Part shown: in pieces, positions 13,266 to 23,905 of the stretch
How positions within the stretch are numbered: the first letter of the stretch is position 1
Layout of the letters: every line of letters starts with the position of its first letter
Assembly (NCBI GenBank): GCA_002840055.1
Contig: PGZJ01000001.1
Location: forward strand, 1 to 64,000
Source: Gammaproteobacteria bacterium HGW-Gammaproteobacteria-11
GTDB taxonomy: Bacteria; Pseudomonadota; Gammaproteobacteria; Pseudomonadales; Pseudomonadaceae
Direction: 5' to 3'
Length of the DNA: 64,000 nucleotides
The notes under the pieces: model-generated
The model's input: only the letters and a program-made list of their open reading frames with translations
The model's database searches: none
What the model was told of the DNA's origin: nothing
Position numbers and translations under genes: made by a program

Positions 13266-13731
13266 CACGCGTTTTGTTCTCCAACAGGGCCTTGAGTCGC
13301 GCCTGTTCATCGGCACTCAGGTGCTCGTCCTGGCTGGCTATCTGCGCGGACTGGCGGCGCCGAACCATGATGATCAGCGCCAGCAGCCCACCGAGCAAAA
13401 ACACCGCAGGGGCAAACCAGAGCACAGCGGTCTGAGCATTCAGTTGCGGGCGATAGCGCACAAACTCGCCATAGCGCATGACCATGAAATCGACGATTTG
13501 CTCGTTGCTCTGGCCTTCATCGAGCATGCGAAAGATTTCACGGCGCAGGTCATTGGCAATCGGTGCGTTTGAATCGGCAATGTTCTGGTTCTGGCATTTC
13601 GGGCAGCGCAGCTCAGCACTGAGCTGATAGAAGCGCGCACGCTGCTCGTCGGTTTCAAATTCGTAGGTATCAATGGCCGGCAGCGCAGCCGTGCTGAACA
13701 ATAGCAGCGCCAAGAGCATGCAACGGATCAT
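13258..13731 (-). CDS. ccmH: Cytochrome c maturation protein CcmH
   Basis: LRCPKCQNQNIADSNAPIANDLRREIFRML: heme-handling CxxC motif. Confidence 0.95.
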   Translation of the reverse strand: MIRCMLLALLLFSTAALPAIDTYEFETDEQRARFYQLSAELRCPKCQNQNIADSNAPIANDLRREIFRMLDEGQSNEQIVDFMVMRYGEFVRYRPQLNAQTAVLWFAPAVFLLGGLLALIIMVRRRQSAQIASQDEHLSADEQARLKALLENKTRDD

Positions 13732-14267
13732 TGTCCTGCCTCCTCAAGCAGGGCCTGATAACGCGGCGCCAGCTCGGTCTGCCAGACACGTTCGTCAATC
13801 ACGCCGACGAACTTGTAACGAATCACCCCCCGGGCATCAACCAGGAAGGTCTCCGGGGCGCCATACACACCCAAGTCCAAACCCAGACGCCCTTGCGGAT
13901 CGCTGATATTCAACTGGTAAGGGTTATGCAGATCGCGCAGCCAATTACGCGCCGACAGGTTGTCATCCTTGTAGTTGACGCCGTGGATCACCACGCCCTG
14001 CTCTGCCAGCTTGTTGAGTACCGGATGCTCAACCCGGCAGGCCACGCACCAGGTCGCCCAGACGTTGACCAATGACGGTTTGCCCTGCAGATCGGCCTGG
14101 GTAATCAGGGCCTCGCCGTCCGTAACTGACTGCAGTTCAAAAGCAGGGAAGTCCTTGTCTATCAACACAGACGGCAGGTCTTCGTTATCCAGATACAGGC
14201 CCTTGAACAAGAACACCAGCATCAACAGAAAAACAACCAACGGCAAGGCCATTAATGCGCGCTTCAT
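13728..14267 (-). CDS. ccmG: Thiol:disulfide interchange protein DsbE/CcmG
   Basis: VNVWATWCVACRVEHPVLNKLA, GVYGAPETFLVDARG. Confidence 0.95.
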   Translation of the reverse strand: MKRALMALPLVVFLLMLVFLFKGLYLDNEDLPSVLIDKDFPAFELQSVTDGEALITQADLQGKPSLVNVWATWCVACRVEHPVLNKLAEQGVVIHGVNYKDDNLSARNWLRDLHNPYQLNISDPQGRLGLDLGVYGAPETFLVDARGVIRYKFVGVIDERVWQTELAPRYQALLEEAGQ

Positions 14268-16234
14268 GCCTGAACCTCCTTGTCAGCCGCTTGCGGGCGA
14301 GTTTGCCGGGCACGCAGCCGGTAGCGCTTGTCACTGGCCGCCAGCAGGCCACCAAAGGTCATGAACAGACCACCCAACCAGATCCAGCGGACAAAGGGCT
14401 TGATATGCACGCGCATGGCCCAGGCGTCTTCGCCCAGGGGCTCACCCATGGCTACAAACAGGTCACGGGTCAGGCCGGCATGAATGGCTGCCTCGGTCAT
14501 CAGCTGGTTCTGTACTGTGTACAGACGCTTCTCCGGGCGTAGCGTGGTAATCATGCGTTCACCCTTGAACACATCCAGCACCACCTTGTCCGATACCCAG
14601 TTGGAACCCTCGCGGTGCGCCACACCCTGAAATACAAAGGTATACCCGCCCAGATCAAGACGGTCGCCGGGCCCCATGCGCAAGTCTCGCTGACTGTCGA
14701 ACAGACTGGCACCGACCACGCCTACCGCGCAGACGGCCATGCCGATATGCGCCAGCGTCATACCCCAGTAACTGCGCGGCAGTGCGCGCAGACCACTGAC
14801 CAAGCCCTTGTTGCGCGTCTTGTTGAGGATGTCCTTGAGGCTCATGCCGACGACCCAGAACACCAGCAGCAGCATGCTGCCGACCGCCAGATGGTGCTCA
14901 CCAATCCAGACCGCCAACCCGATGGCTGCCAGCGCGGCCAACAACAATACCCACTTCAGTTGGCCCAGCAGCCAACTGACCGGGGTGTCCTTCCAGCGGC
15001 TGAGCATGCCCACGCCCATGGCGGCCATCAGCAAGGCCATAAGAGGAATAAACAGCGCATTGAAATAGGGCGGACCGACCGACACCAGGCTACCGCTGAT
15101 CGCATCCAGTGCCAGCGGATACAAGGTGCCGAGCAGAATCATCAGCGCCGAGACCACCAGAATCACGTTGTTGATCAACAGGAAGGTTTCCCGTGACCAC
15201 AGCGCAAAGCCAATCTGACTTTTCACTACCGGCGCACGCAGGGCGTAAAGCAACAGCGAACCGCCTGTGACCAGCAACAGGAAGGCGAGAATGAATACGC
15301 CGCGCTCGGGATCAGTGGCAAAGGCATGCACCGAGGTCAGCACACCCGAGCGCACCAGGAAGGTACCGAGCAGGCTGAGCGAGAAGGTGGCAATCGCCAG
15401 CAGTACGGTCCAGCTCTTGAATACCCCGCGTTTTTCGGTCACTGCCAGCGAGTGGATCAGCGCCGTACCCACCAGCCAGGGCATGAAGGAGGCATTTTCC
15501 ACCGGATCCCAGAACCACCAGCCGCCCCAGCCAAGCTCGTAATAGGCCCACCAGGAGCCCAGCACTATGCCCAGGGTCAGGAAGGCCCAGGCTATGATGG
15601 TCCAGGGCCGTGACCAGCGCGCCCAGGCTGCATCCAGCCGACCACCCAGCAAGGCGGCGATGGCAAAGGCAAAGGCCACCGAGAAACCGACATAGCCCAT
15701 GTACAGCATCGGCGGATGCACGATCAGACCAAAATCCTGCAGCAATGGGTTAAGGTCATTGCCGTCCGCCGGATGAAAAGGCAGTTGGCGATCAAAGGGA
15801 TTCGAGGTCATCAGCATGAAGAGCAAAAAGCCCACGCTGATCATACCCATGACCGCCAATACGCGGCTGAGCATGTCCTCTGGCAGATCGCGGGAAAAGA
15901 CCGCTACAGCCAGGGTCCAGGCCGCCAGAATCAAGGCCCAGAGCAGCAGTGAACCCTCATGCCCACCCCATACCGCGCTGATCTGGTAATACCAGGGCAG
16001 CGCGCTGTTGGAGTTCATCGCCACATAGGTAACGCTGAAGTCGTTGGCCAGAAAGGACTGCACCAGACACAGGAAGGCAAAGAACACAAACAGGCACTGG
16101 CCGATGGCCGCTGGCTGGGCAAAGCCCATGGCCAGTGTATCACCGCGCCAGGCGCCGTAGAGTGGCACTGTGGCCTGAAGCACGGCCAGCACCAACGCAA
16201 TTATCAGGGCAATTTGCCCAAGCTCGGGAATCAT
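14264..16234 (-). CDS. ccmF: Heme lyase CcmF
   Basis: WAYYELGWGGWWFWDPVENASFMPWL WWD domain; TM-rich. Confidence 0.97.
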   Translation of the reverse strand: MIPELGQIALIIALVLAVLQATVPLYGAWRGDTLAMGFAQPAAIGQCLFVFFAFLCLVQSFLANDFSVTYVAMNSNSALPWYYQISAVWGGHEGSLLLWALILAAWTLAVAVFSRDLPEDMLSRVLAVMGMISVGFLLFMLMTSNPFDRQLPFHPADGNDLNPLLQDFGLIVHPPMLYMGYVGFSVAFAFAIAALLGGRLDAAWARWSRPWTIIAWAFLTLGIVLGSWWAYYELGWGGWWFWDPVENASFMPWLVGTALIHSLAVTEKRGVFKSWTVLLAIATFSLSLLGTFLVRSGVLTSVHAFATDPERGVFILAFLLLVTGGSLLLYALRAPVVKSQIGFALWSRETFLLINNVILVVSALMILLGTLYPLALDAISGSLVSVGPPYFNALFIPLMALLMAAMGVGMLSRWKDTPVSWLLGQLKWVLLLAALAAIGLAVWIGEHHLAVGSMLLLVFWVVGMSLKDILNKTRNKGLVSGLRALPRSYWGMTLAHIGMAVCAVGVVGASLFDSQRDLRMGPGDRLDLGGYTFVFQGVAHREGSNWVSDKVVLDVFKGERMITTLRPEKRLYTVQNQLMTEAAIHAGLTRDLFVAMGEPLGEDAWAMRVHIKPFVRWIWLGGLFMTFGGLLAASDKRYRLRARQTRPQAADKEVQA

Positions 16235-16246
16235 CTCAGCTCCGCA

Positions 16247-16708
16247 TCAGTAACTGGACGCCGCCTCGGCGTCCTGTTTCATCTGGTTGACCTTGGACAT
16301 CGCCTGGGCGACCTCCGGAGGCATGTATTCTTCGTCGTGCTTGGCCAACACCTCGTCGGCAATCAGCATGCGGTTTTCATCCAGACGGCCCAGGGCAACG
16401 ATGCCCTGCCCTTCGCGGAACAGATCCGGCAGGATGCCGCTGTAAAATACCACCACCTGCTCGGCGCCATCGGTGACGGTAAACTGCACATCCAGGTTCT
16501 CGGTCGAGCGCACCACACTGCCGTCCACCACCATGCCGCCAGCACGAATGCGTGTTTGCTCAGGTGCTTCGCCCTGGGCAATCTGGCTCGGGGTGTAGAA
16601 CAGATTGATATTCTGGCTCAGGGCCATCAATGCCAGGCCGACGGCAACCCCGACACCAAACACCACCAGCAGGATCAGGCCAAGTCGTTTCTTGCGTTCA
16701 GGATGCAT
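16247..16708 (-). CDS. ccmE: Heme chaperone CcmE
   Basis: [23 protein letters not shown] heme-binding HxxxY. Confidence 0.96.
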   Translation of the reverse strand: MHPERKKRLGLILLVVFGVGVAVGLALMALSQNINLFYTPSQIAQGEAPEQTRIRAGGMVVDGSVVRSTENLDVQFTVTDGAEQVVVFYSGILPDLFREGQGIVALGRLDENRMLIADEVLAKHDEEYMPPEVAQAMSKVNQMKQDAEAASSY

Positions 16709-16874
16709 TGATTTCCTCCCGGCGCCGACGGCGCGCTTCAGCTTGAACCAGACTCTTCATGTAGCGTCTGGGCTCGGCGACATTCAGCCACAATATGACC
16801 AACGTGATGGCGTAAGCGGACCAGACATAGGGACCGTGACCGTCCATGGCAATAAACTCGATCACTGCATTCAT
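16698..16874 (-). CDS. ccmD: CcmD, 58 aa, absent from supplied ORF track
   Basis: Manual translation [58 protein letters not shown]; overlaps the ccmE start (ATGCATCCTGA) and the ccmC stop. Confidence 0.92.
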   Translation of the reverse strand: MNAVIEFIAMDGHGPYVWSAYAITLVILWLNVAEPRRYMKSLVQAEARRRRREEINAS

Positions 16875-17641
16875 GACATTTTCTCCAGGGCCTCACGGGC
16901 CCAGCTTGTCTTGTGCTCGCGCTGCAAGACAGTCACGCGCATACGCATCAGCAAGCTGACGGTAAACAGCGCATAGAAGCCCAATACCATAAGCAAAAGG
17001 GGAAACCACATCTCAATCGGCATGGCCGGCTTTTCGGTGATCTTGAAGGTGGCCGGCTGGTGCAGGGTGTTCCACCAGTCCACCGAATACTTGATGATCG
17101 GAATATTGACCACACCAACAATAGCCAGCACCGCAGACGCTTTGGCGGCGGTATCGCGGTTGCTGATGGCATGCGTCAGGGCAATAACACCGATATACAG
17201 AAACAGCAGTATCAACATGGACGTCAAGCGGGCATCCCAGACCCAGTACGTACCCCAGGTCGGCTTGCCCCAGATGGCCCCTGTGACCAAGGCTATGACG
17301 GTCATCCAGGCGCCAATCGGCGCCGCACACTGCAAAGCCACGTGGGCCAGCTTCATACGCCAGACCAGCCCGACGGTACCGGCAACCGCGAGCATGATGT
17401 AGCAGGACTGCGCAACAAAGGCAGCGGGCACGTGGATATAGATTATCCGGAAGCTGTTGCCCTGCTGATAATCCTCTGGTGCAAAACCGAGCCCCCAAAC
17501 CAGACCCACCAGTAACAGCAGAGCGCTGGAAACCGAGAACCAGGGTAGCCAGCGGCCACTGATTTCAAAGAACCACTTGGGCGAACCCAGCTTGTGGAAA
17601 AAGGTCCAGTTCATCCTTTCAGCACTCCGCAATTCATTCAC
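16871..17641 (-). CDS. ccmC: Heme exporter protein CcmC
   Basis: WGTYWVWDARLTSMLILLFLYIG WWD-type motif. Start may be internal. Confidence 0.96.
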   Translation of the reverse strand: MNELRSAERMNWTFFHKLGSPKWFFEISGRWLPWFSVSSALLLLVGLVWGLGFAPEDYQQGNSFRIIYIHVPAAFVAQSCYIMLAVAGTVGLVWRMKLAHVALQCAAPIGAWMTVIALVTGAIWGKPTWGTYWVWDARLTSMLILLFLYIGVIALTHAISNRDTAAKASAVLAIVGVVNIPIIKYSVDWWNTLHQPATFKITEKPAMPIEMWFPLLLMVLGFYALFTVSLLMRMRVTVLQREHKTSWAREALEKMS

Positions 17642-18332
17642 TCACTCCGATGCGCAAACCCGCCGCAATTGCCAGGGGCGCAAGGCTCAGCGCAAACACC
17701 GACAGACAACCGAGCCACAGCGCGTAGCCGGCGATGGGCAAACCCTGCATGGCGGCTTCTACCGCACCGGTACCCAGAATCAGCACCGGAATGTACAGGG
17801 GCAGGATCAGCAGTGCCAGCAAAACTCCCCCGCCTTTCAAACCAACCGTCAAAGCCGCACCTACAGCGCCCAGCAGGCTCAGTACCGGCGTACCCAGCAA
17901 CAGGCTCAATAACAGCACCGGCAGTACCTCTGGCGGCATGGACAGCATCAGACCGAACAGCGGCGACAACAACACCAGCGCAAGGCCGCAAACCAGCCAG
18001 TGGTGGAATACCTTGACCAGCACCATCAGGGTCAAGGGATGTGACGATAAAACCCATTGTTCCAGCGAGCCGTCCTCAAAATCACTGCGGAACAGTCCAT
18101 CCAGTGACAGCAAGGTGGCCAGCAGCGCGGCAACCCAGATGATCCCCGGGGCCATGGTTCGGAGCATGCCCGGTTCTGGGCCCACGGCCAGGGGAAACAG
18201 GCTGATCACGATGGCAAAGAACACCAGCGGGTTGAGCAGGTCACTGGGCCGACGCCAGGCCAGTTGCCACTCGCGACGGAACAGCAGCCATATGATTCGA
18301 CGCATCAGGCCAACACTCCCAGATCCAGACAA
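17634..18332 (-). CDS. ccmB: Heme exporter protein CcmB
   Basis: Integral membrane protein, [18 protein letters not shown]; position in ccm operon. Confidence 0.95.
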   Translation of the reverse strand: MSGSGSVGLMRRIIWLLFRREWQLAWRRPSDLLNPLVFFAIVISLFPLAVGPEPGMLRTMAPGIIWVAALLATLLSLDGLFRSDFEDGSLEQWVLSSHPLTLMVLVKVFHHWLVCGLALVLLSPLFGLMLSMPPEVLPVLLLSLLLGTPVLSLLGAVGAALTVGLKGGGVLLALLILPLYIPVLILGTGAVEAAMQGLPIAGYALWLGCLSVFALSLAPLAIAAGLRIGVSE

Positions 18333-18940
18333 CGCAGGCCGGACAGGTGATCCAGACTGTGATGCGTCGTCAGGATGACGATACCTCCGCGAGCGGCGTG
18401 TGCGAGAAGATGCGACTCCAGGGCAGCAACACCGGCGCGGTCAATGGCGGTAAAGGGCTCGTCCAGAATCCACACCGGGTGATCCTGCAAATACAACCTG
18501 GCCAGGGCCACCCGACGCTGCTGCCCGGCGGACAGATGGTAGCAGGGCACATCCTCGAAACCGCGCAGCCCAACCTGCTCCAGCGCCTGCCAGATAGCAT
18601 CGCGGGTTACCGGCTGACCCAGCGCACAGAGCCAGGCAAGATTTTCCTCCGGCGTCAGCGGGCCCTTGATCGCCGGCGCGTGGCCGATAAACAGACGACT
18701 GTTACGCCAGGCGCTGAGGCCCTGACCGCGAAACACCGTATGGCCACCGTAGCGCAGGTCACCGTCCGAGGGCGGCAGCAGTCCTGCCAGAATCCGCAGC
18801 AAGCTGGTCTTGCCTGACCCGTTGGGGCCAGCCACTTGCAACACGTCACCGGCATTCAACTGCAGACTGATGCCATCAAACAGCTCTCGCTCGTCGCGCT
18901 CACAGGCCAGTTGATGCAACTCGATAGGCAGTGCGTTCAC
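18305..18940 (-). CDS. ccmA: Heme exporter ATP-binding protein CcmA
   Basis: Walker [13 protein letters not shown], signature [14 protein letters not shown], Walker [12 protein letters not shown]. Confidence 0.95.
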   Translation of the reverse strand: MNALPIELHQLACERDERELFDGISLQLNAGDVLQVAGPNGSGKTSLLRILAGLLPPSDGDLRYGGHTVFRGQGLSAWRNSRLFIGHAPAIKGPLTPEENLAWLCALGQPVTRDAIWQALEQVGLRGFEDVPCYHLSAGQQRRVALARLYLQDHPVWILDEPFTAIDRAGVAALESHLLAHAARGGIVILTTHHSLDHLSGLRCLDLGVLA

Positions 18941-19110
18941 CCGCTCTCCAGACCGACCAGCTGATTGGCTGACCGGAGCTCATGTTTGTCGCGCCACAGC
19001 CGCTATACTCTGTTAAGCCCGAAGGGTACAGAGGCAACTGTCGCAAGGCTGTGCCATTATACATACAGCCCCCCTTGCAGGGCTTGTGATTTACATCAAC
19101 ATGTGACCAC

Positions 19111-20787
19111 ATGACATCCGATATTCGCCTCCCGCCTGCCATGCCCAGCCCAGTCATACCGGGGCCTGCAGCCAAAACGCCGGAACCCGGCGCACTGGCT
19201 CTGCAACTTCTGCGTCCGATTGACGCACTGATGTTGCCAGCGGGCCAAAGCAGTCGCGCAGAAGTCATCAACAGCAAAACCGACGGAGCCCAATTCGAAG
19301 TCCTGTTGCGCCTGTCGCAAAGTAACACCCAGGGTAAAACGCTGGATATCACAGCAACCAGCCCGCGAGCACTGGCAACAGGTACCCAACTGGTCATTCA
19401 AGCGCTGAATCCCATGCAACTGATGGCCATACTGCAACCTGCCGACAAACCCACTGCCGATCTACTGACGCGACTGGACCCGGCCCTGTTCCCTCCAGGC
19501 AGCAAGGTAGAAGCACGGGTGATCAGTCAGCAGCAAATCAGCGCTGCCGGCGAGCAGTTGCGCTTTGCCATTCTCGCCCGGCTGTTGCAGGGACCTGCCA
19601 GCGGCAGCACCTTGAATCTGACCAGTGGCAAAGCACTGGAGCCGGGCACCCTGCTGAGCGCTGAAGTGGGTACACGCGGCGAGTTGCGGGTGGCCGACAT
19701 GGCCAAACAACAAATGGCCATGGCCTTGAGCCTGGGGTTGCGCGACAGCATGCAGCGTCAAGCCTCGGCAGAGCCACTGTTATCCAGTATCGATCTGCTT
19801 AACCGCTCCAGCGCCACCTTGCCGGAAGGCGTTCAGGCCGCCATGCGCCAGGTTCTGCAACAAGTGGTGAATATCAGCCAACTGACCAGTTCAACGGGTG
19901 TGCAGCAGGCCATCCAGCGCAGCGGGAGCTTTCTTGAAGCAGGCTTGAAGCAACTCACCGAGATGCTCACCACCGGCAATCCAGCCGGAAACCCGGCACC
20001 CGGCAACCGAACCGATGTCACTGCCCAACCAGCTCAAGTCCAGACTGGCAGCCTGCCTGCGCTGGATAAACTCATCACGCTGCTGTCCAGCCTGCCGGTC
20101 AGTGCCGACAGCCCCAGCCTGCCGGGTGCAGACTTGAAAGCGGCACTGGTCAATCTGCTGATCAACCTGCAGCAACAATTGCCACCCGGCACACTGAAGC
20201 TGCTGGGACTGCAACCCGGGCCCTGGCAGCAAGGGATGAGCGCCGTGCCACATGGGATTTTCCCGCTGCCAGCCAGAGCCATGCAGGCCCTGACCGATGC
20301 ACCGGATCTGGGCGCCCTGCTGCGTCTGACCGCAGCGCTACTGTCGCGCATCCAGCACCACCAGCTACAAAGCCTTGGCCAGACCCAAAGTTTTTCCGAT
20401 GGCAGTAGCCAGACCACCTGGCAACTGGAAATACCGCTGCGCGACGGCCAGCAGTTCAGTCATGTACAGGTACGCATTCAGCGCGACGATGCGGCAGCCA
20501 AGGGCAAGAAACAGGAACAGGAACCCCTCTGGGAAGTACGTTTGGCCTTCAACCTGGACCAGCTTGGCGCGCTGCAGGCCATTGCCCGACTGTTCAAGGG
20601 TCGGGTCAGCACCGAATTCTGGGCTGAACAGCAAAGCACCCTTAGCCTGCTCGATCAGGAACTCGTGCAATTGCGTGATCGGCTGCTGGCCAAAGGCCTC
20701 GAAGTCGGGGAAATGAGCTGCCATCGGGGTGCGCCACCGCAGCCCAGCCACGCCGTGCAACAACGCTGGATTGATGAGGTGACCTGA
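19111..20787 (+). CDS. Flagellar hook-length control FliK-like protein
   Basis: Gln/Ser-rich N-terminus, C-terminal FliK-like domain (WQLEIPLRDGQQFSHVQVRIQRD). Confidence 0.75.
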   Translation: MTSDIRLPPAMPSPVIPGPAAKTPEPGALALQLLRPIDALMLPAGQSSRAEVINSKTDGAQFEVLLRLSQSNTQGKTLDITATSPRALATGTQLVIQALNPMQLMAILQPADKPTADLLTRLDPALFPPGSKVEARVISQQQISAAGEQLRFAILARLLQGPASGSTLNLTSGKALEPGTLLSAEVGTRGELRVADMAKQQMAMALSLGLRDSMQRQASAEPLLSSIDLLNRSSATLPEGVQAAMRQVLQQVVNISQLTSSTGVQQAIQRSGSFLEAGLKQLTEMLTTGNPAGNPAPGNRTDVTAQPAQVQTGSLPALDKLITLLSSLPVSADSPSLPGADLKAALVNLLINLQQQLPPGTLKLLGLQPGPWQQGMSAVPHGIFPLPARAMQALTDAPDLGALLRLTAALLSRIQHHQLQSLGQTQSFSDGSSQTTWQLEIPLRDGQQFSHVQVRIQRDDAAAKGKKQEQEPLWEVRLAFNLDQLGALQAIARLFKGRVSTEFWAEQQSTLSLLDQELVQLRDRLLAKGLEVGEMSCHRGAPPQPSHAVQQRWIDEVT

Positions 20788-21092
20788 TGGACAGACAACG
20801 GGAAGCAATAGCGCTGGTCTACGACGGCGATCAGGCACCCACCCTGACAGCCAAGGGCGAAGGCGAACTGGCCGAACAGATCATTGAACTGGCAATGGCC
20901 TATGAAGTGCCGATTTACGAAAACGCCGAACTGGCCAGGATGCTGACACGACTGGAATTGGGTGATCAGATCCCGGAGGCGTTGTACCGCACCATTGCCG
21001 AAATCATTGCCTTTGCCTGGTATCTGAAAGGCAAGGCGCCGGAGGGTTTCGATCCTGATGAACCGCGCCCAAGACGCAGGCCGATTGAATAG
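20787..21092 (+). CDS. FlhB C-terminal-domain-like (EscU/YscU/HrcU family) protein
   Basis: AIALVYDGDQAPTLTAKGEGELAEQIIELAMAYEVPIYENAELARMLTRLELGDQIPEALYRTIAEIIAFAW. Confidence 0.88.
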   Translation: MDRQREAIALVYDGDQAPTLTAKGEGELAEQIIELAMAYEVPIYENAELARMLTRLELGDQIPEALYRTIAEIIAFAWYLKGKAPEGFDPDEPRPRRRPIE

Positions 21093-21141
21093 CATCGGCC
21101 TACCGCTCAAGTCAGAGGCGCGACCTGGCAGTTGTCAGCCA

Positions 21142-21564
21142 TCAGGGTTGTTTGCGTGCCGAGTGCAGCTTGGCCACCAACTCGGCCTCGGCCTTGGACA
21201 GGCCACAGGACTGAGTTACATCCTCAATACTGGCGCCCATACTCACCAAGCGCGCCGCCTGATTGTAGGGCAAGGCATGCGGATCGGTCTGATCCACACG
21301 TTGCAAGCGGTCTTCCAGCTGTTTGAGCTTGTCACGCAGGGCGATCAATTCATCCCCCATGCGGATGCTGCCCTGCTGAAAACTGGACGCTTCGACCCTG
21401 AGCGCTTGCAGCCGCTGCTGATGCTGCTCATCCAGGGCACGCAGTTGAGCCGCCAGCCTGACCTGGGAACGACGCAGTAGTACCAGAAACAATACCAGCA
21501 CAGCCAGCAGTACGCCTCCACCCAGGCCCGCCAGGAGCATCAACAGGCCGTTGTCAGCCGCCAT
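21142..21564 (-). CDS. DUF2802 domain protein
   Basis: N-terminal TM, coiled coil, C-terminal AARLVSMGASIEDVTQSCGLSKAEAELVAKLH; adjacent to cheW. Confidence 0.8.
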   Translation of the reverse strand: MAADNGLLMLLAGLGGGVLLAVLVLFLVLLRRSQVRLAAQLRALDEQHQQRLQALRVEASSFQQGSIRMGDELIALRDKLKQLEDRLQRVDQTDPHALPYNQAARLVSMGASIEDVTQSCGLSKAEAELVAKLHSARKQP

Positions 21565-21569
21565 GCTGA

Positions 21570-22049
21570 TCAGAAGCCCTGCAGTTCAGCCCACTCATCT
21601 TCGGTCATCATCTTTTCCAGATCGACCAGAATGAGCAGTTCATTGTTCTTGTTGCATACGCCCTGAATGAACTTGGCGGACTCATCTGTACCGACGTTCG
21701 GTGCCGTTTCAATCTCGGACTGGCGCAGATAGACCACTTCGGCAACGCTATCGACCAGAATCCCGACCACCTGCTTGTCCGCCTCGATAATCACGATCCG
21801 GGTGTTGTCGGTTATCGGTGCCGGGGTCAGGCCAAAGCGCTGGCGCGTGTCGATCACGGTGACCACGTTACCGCGCAAGTTGATAATGCCCAGTACATAG
21901 GACGGCGCGCCGGGAACAGGTGCAATCTCGGTATGCCGCAGCACTTCCTGCACCTGCATGACGTTGATGCCGTAGGTTTCATTGTCCAGGCGGAAGGTAA
22001 CCCATTGCAGAATCGGATCTTCAGCGCCCTGTGCGGAGTTGTTTTTCAT
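21570..22049 (-). CDS. cheW: Chemotaxis coupling protein CheW
   Basis: FRLDNETYGINVMQVQEVLR..., INLRGNVVTVIDTRQRFGL. Confidence 0.93.
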   Translation of the reverse strand: MKNNSAQGAEDPILQWVTFRLDNETYGINVMQVQEVLRHTEIAPVPGAPSYVLGIINLRGNVVTVIDTRQRFGLTPAPITDNTRIVIIEADKQVVGILVDSVAEVVYLRQSEIETAPNVGTDESAKFIQGVCNKNNELLILVDLEKMMTEDEWAELQGF

Positions 22050-22128
22050 TCTTTTGCTTCCCGATTTAGGTTATTGCCACTCCGGCTATCTGGCGTGCCG
22101 GCACGCTGACTCATTAATTGATCCAAAG

Positions 22129-22932
22129 CTATGCTAATGCTCTGCCACTGGCTTTGCCAGCCTTGCTTGCCGCCTCACCTGCGGCAATCAGTTGTGCCAG
22201 AGAGGATACGTCAACCAGGGCACACATGTGCTCTATAACTGTGCCGGCCAGCCAGGGTCTTTTGCCCTGCTGCGAGCGCCATTTGATCTGCTCCGAGGTC
22301 AGCTTGACCGACTGGCTGACACCGTGAACTGCCAGGCCCCAGTCATAGCCCTCGACTGAAATGACAAAACGCAGGTCATCCCGCAAAGCGTCCGTATAGC
22401 GCTCGGGCATGACCCAGCGCGCGGTATCCAGCACCTTGAGATTACCAACGGGGGTCGGCATCAAGCCAAGAAACCAGTCCGGCTGCCCAAACAACGGCGT
22501 GATCTCGTCGTCCAGCGGATAGATCGAACCCAGCAGGATCAACGGCACTGCCAAGGTCAAGCCACCGACATCAAACAGCAGCGCCTCGAAGGGCTGATCG
22601 CGCCAACTGGGCTGCTCAACCAGTTGTTCTACCTCGAACGCCGGCGTTTCGCTCGCCTGGGCTTCGACCGCCGTCGTCTCGACCACCTGGGTGTCGAGCG
22701 TCCGGTTCTCAAGCATTCGCTGCTGAACCGATCTGGACGGGGGTGCCGGCTCAACGCTGGAGATTTCCGGTTGAGGCTCCCTGATTGGCGCCTTGGCGAC
22801 TGATGATTCAACCGGCATGCTCACAGGCTCATCCTGCACCACCGACTCGGTAGCATCCTGCAGCAGCGCGTCCAGATAGCTCTGAATGGTCTGTTGCGGT
22901 ACAAACTGCTGTAGGGGCAAGGCTTTGCTCAT
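22129..22932 (-). CDS. CheW-domain protein, ParP-like
   Basis: C-terminal degenerate CheW domain (LLFDVGGLTLAVPLILLGSIYPL); directly follows a ParA-like ATPase gene. Confidence 0.75.
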   Translation of the reverse strand: MSKALPLQQFVPQQTIQSYLDALLQDATESVVQDEPVSMPVESSVAKAPIREPQPEISSVEPAPPSRSVQQRMLENRTLDTQVVETTAVEAQASETPAFEVEQLVEQPSWRDQPFEALLFDVGGLTLAVPLILLGSIYPLDDEITPLFGQPDWFLGLMPTPVGNLKVLDTARWVMPERYTDALRDDLRFVISVEGYDWGLAVHGVSQSVKLTSEQIKWRSQQGKRPWLAGTVIEHMCALVDVSSLAQLIAAGEAASKAGKASGRALA

Positions 22933-23012
22933 GACAAACCGCTATTCAAGGGAAAGATTCACTGTCCTAGAGAGTATCGGCCAATCCTGGCCTGACATTA
23001 GAACTAAATGCA

Positions 23013-23807
23013 TCATGCCACCTGCTCCCGGCGCGGTAATGACTGCGCCAACAGGTAGCGCAACAGGGCCCGGTACGCCAGCACACCACGGGCATTTGCA
23101 TCCAGTCTTGAGGGTACCAGACCTGCCATGCTGGCATCCCGCAGCTTGGTATCAATCGGGACATAGGCTTGCCACAGATGGTCGGCATAGTCACGGCGCA
23201 GTACCTTGAGCGTACTGATCGAGGCCTGGGTCCGACGGTCAAACAGAGTTGGCACTATGGTATAGGGTAACGCCTGCTTACGGGAGCGATTGACCATGTC
23301 AAGTGTATGAACCATGCGTTCAAGACCCTTGAGCGCGAGAAATTCGGTTTGTACCGGGATGATCAGCTGTTCGCAGGCCGCCAGCGCATTGATCATCGAG
23401 ACCCCAAGCAGGGGCGGACTGTCGATCAGGACAAAATTGAAATCATCCCACAATTGCGCCAGGGCTCGGGACAACACCAATCCGAAGCCGCCCTGCGCCG
23501 CTGACTGGCGCTCAAGCGTGGCCAGTGAGGTACTGGAGGGCAGCAAACTGACGTTCTCGTGGGAGGTCGGCAGCAACAGCGCCCTGGCCATGCCCTCTGG
23601 CACCTGTCCGTTGTGCTGGAACAGATTGAACACGCTATTGGTCAGACTGTCCGGGTCATGCCCGAAGTAACTGGTCATGGAGCCATGGGGATCCAGATCG
23701 ACCACCAGTACACGCTGCCCCTGGTCTGCCAGCAGACCAGCAAGCGCGACGGCGGTCGTGGTTTTACCCACACCCCCTTTTTGGTTGGCCACAGCCCAGA
23801 CTTTCAT
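23013..23807 (-). CDS. ParA-family ATPase (ParC-like, chemotaxis array positioning)
   Basis: MKVWAVANQKGGVGKTTTAVALAGLLADQGQRVLVVDLDPHGS deviant Walker A. Confidence 0.85.
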   Translation of the reverse strand: MKVWAVANQKGGVGKTTTAVALAGLLADQGQRVLVVDLDPHGSMTSYFGHDPDSLTNSVFNLFQHNGQVPEGMARALLLPTSHENVSLLPSSTSLATLERQSAAQGGFGLVLSRALAQLWDDFNFVLIDSPPLLGVSMINALAACEQLIIPVQTEFLALKGLERMVHTLDMVNRSRKQALPYTIVPTLFDRRTQASISTLKVLRRDYADHLWQAYVPIDTKLRDASMAGLVPSRLDANARGVLAYRALLRYLLAQSLPRREQVA

Positions 23808-23905
23808 GTCTTTCCTCCTGGGGTTGGTATGCCTGATTGCACAGACATAGGCCCCATCATCGACAACAGATTGACGCCCGCAGCGGCGTCAGACAAGTGA
23901 AGCAC

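Noticed and set aside
19111-21092. fliK-like plus flhB-C-like genes as a novel secretion system
   Set aside because: Consistent with known flagellar gene content in Pseudomonas; no other secretion components nearby.
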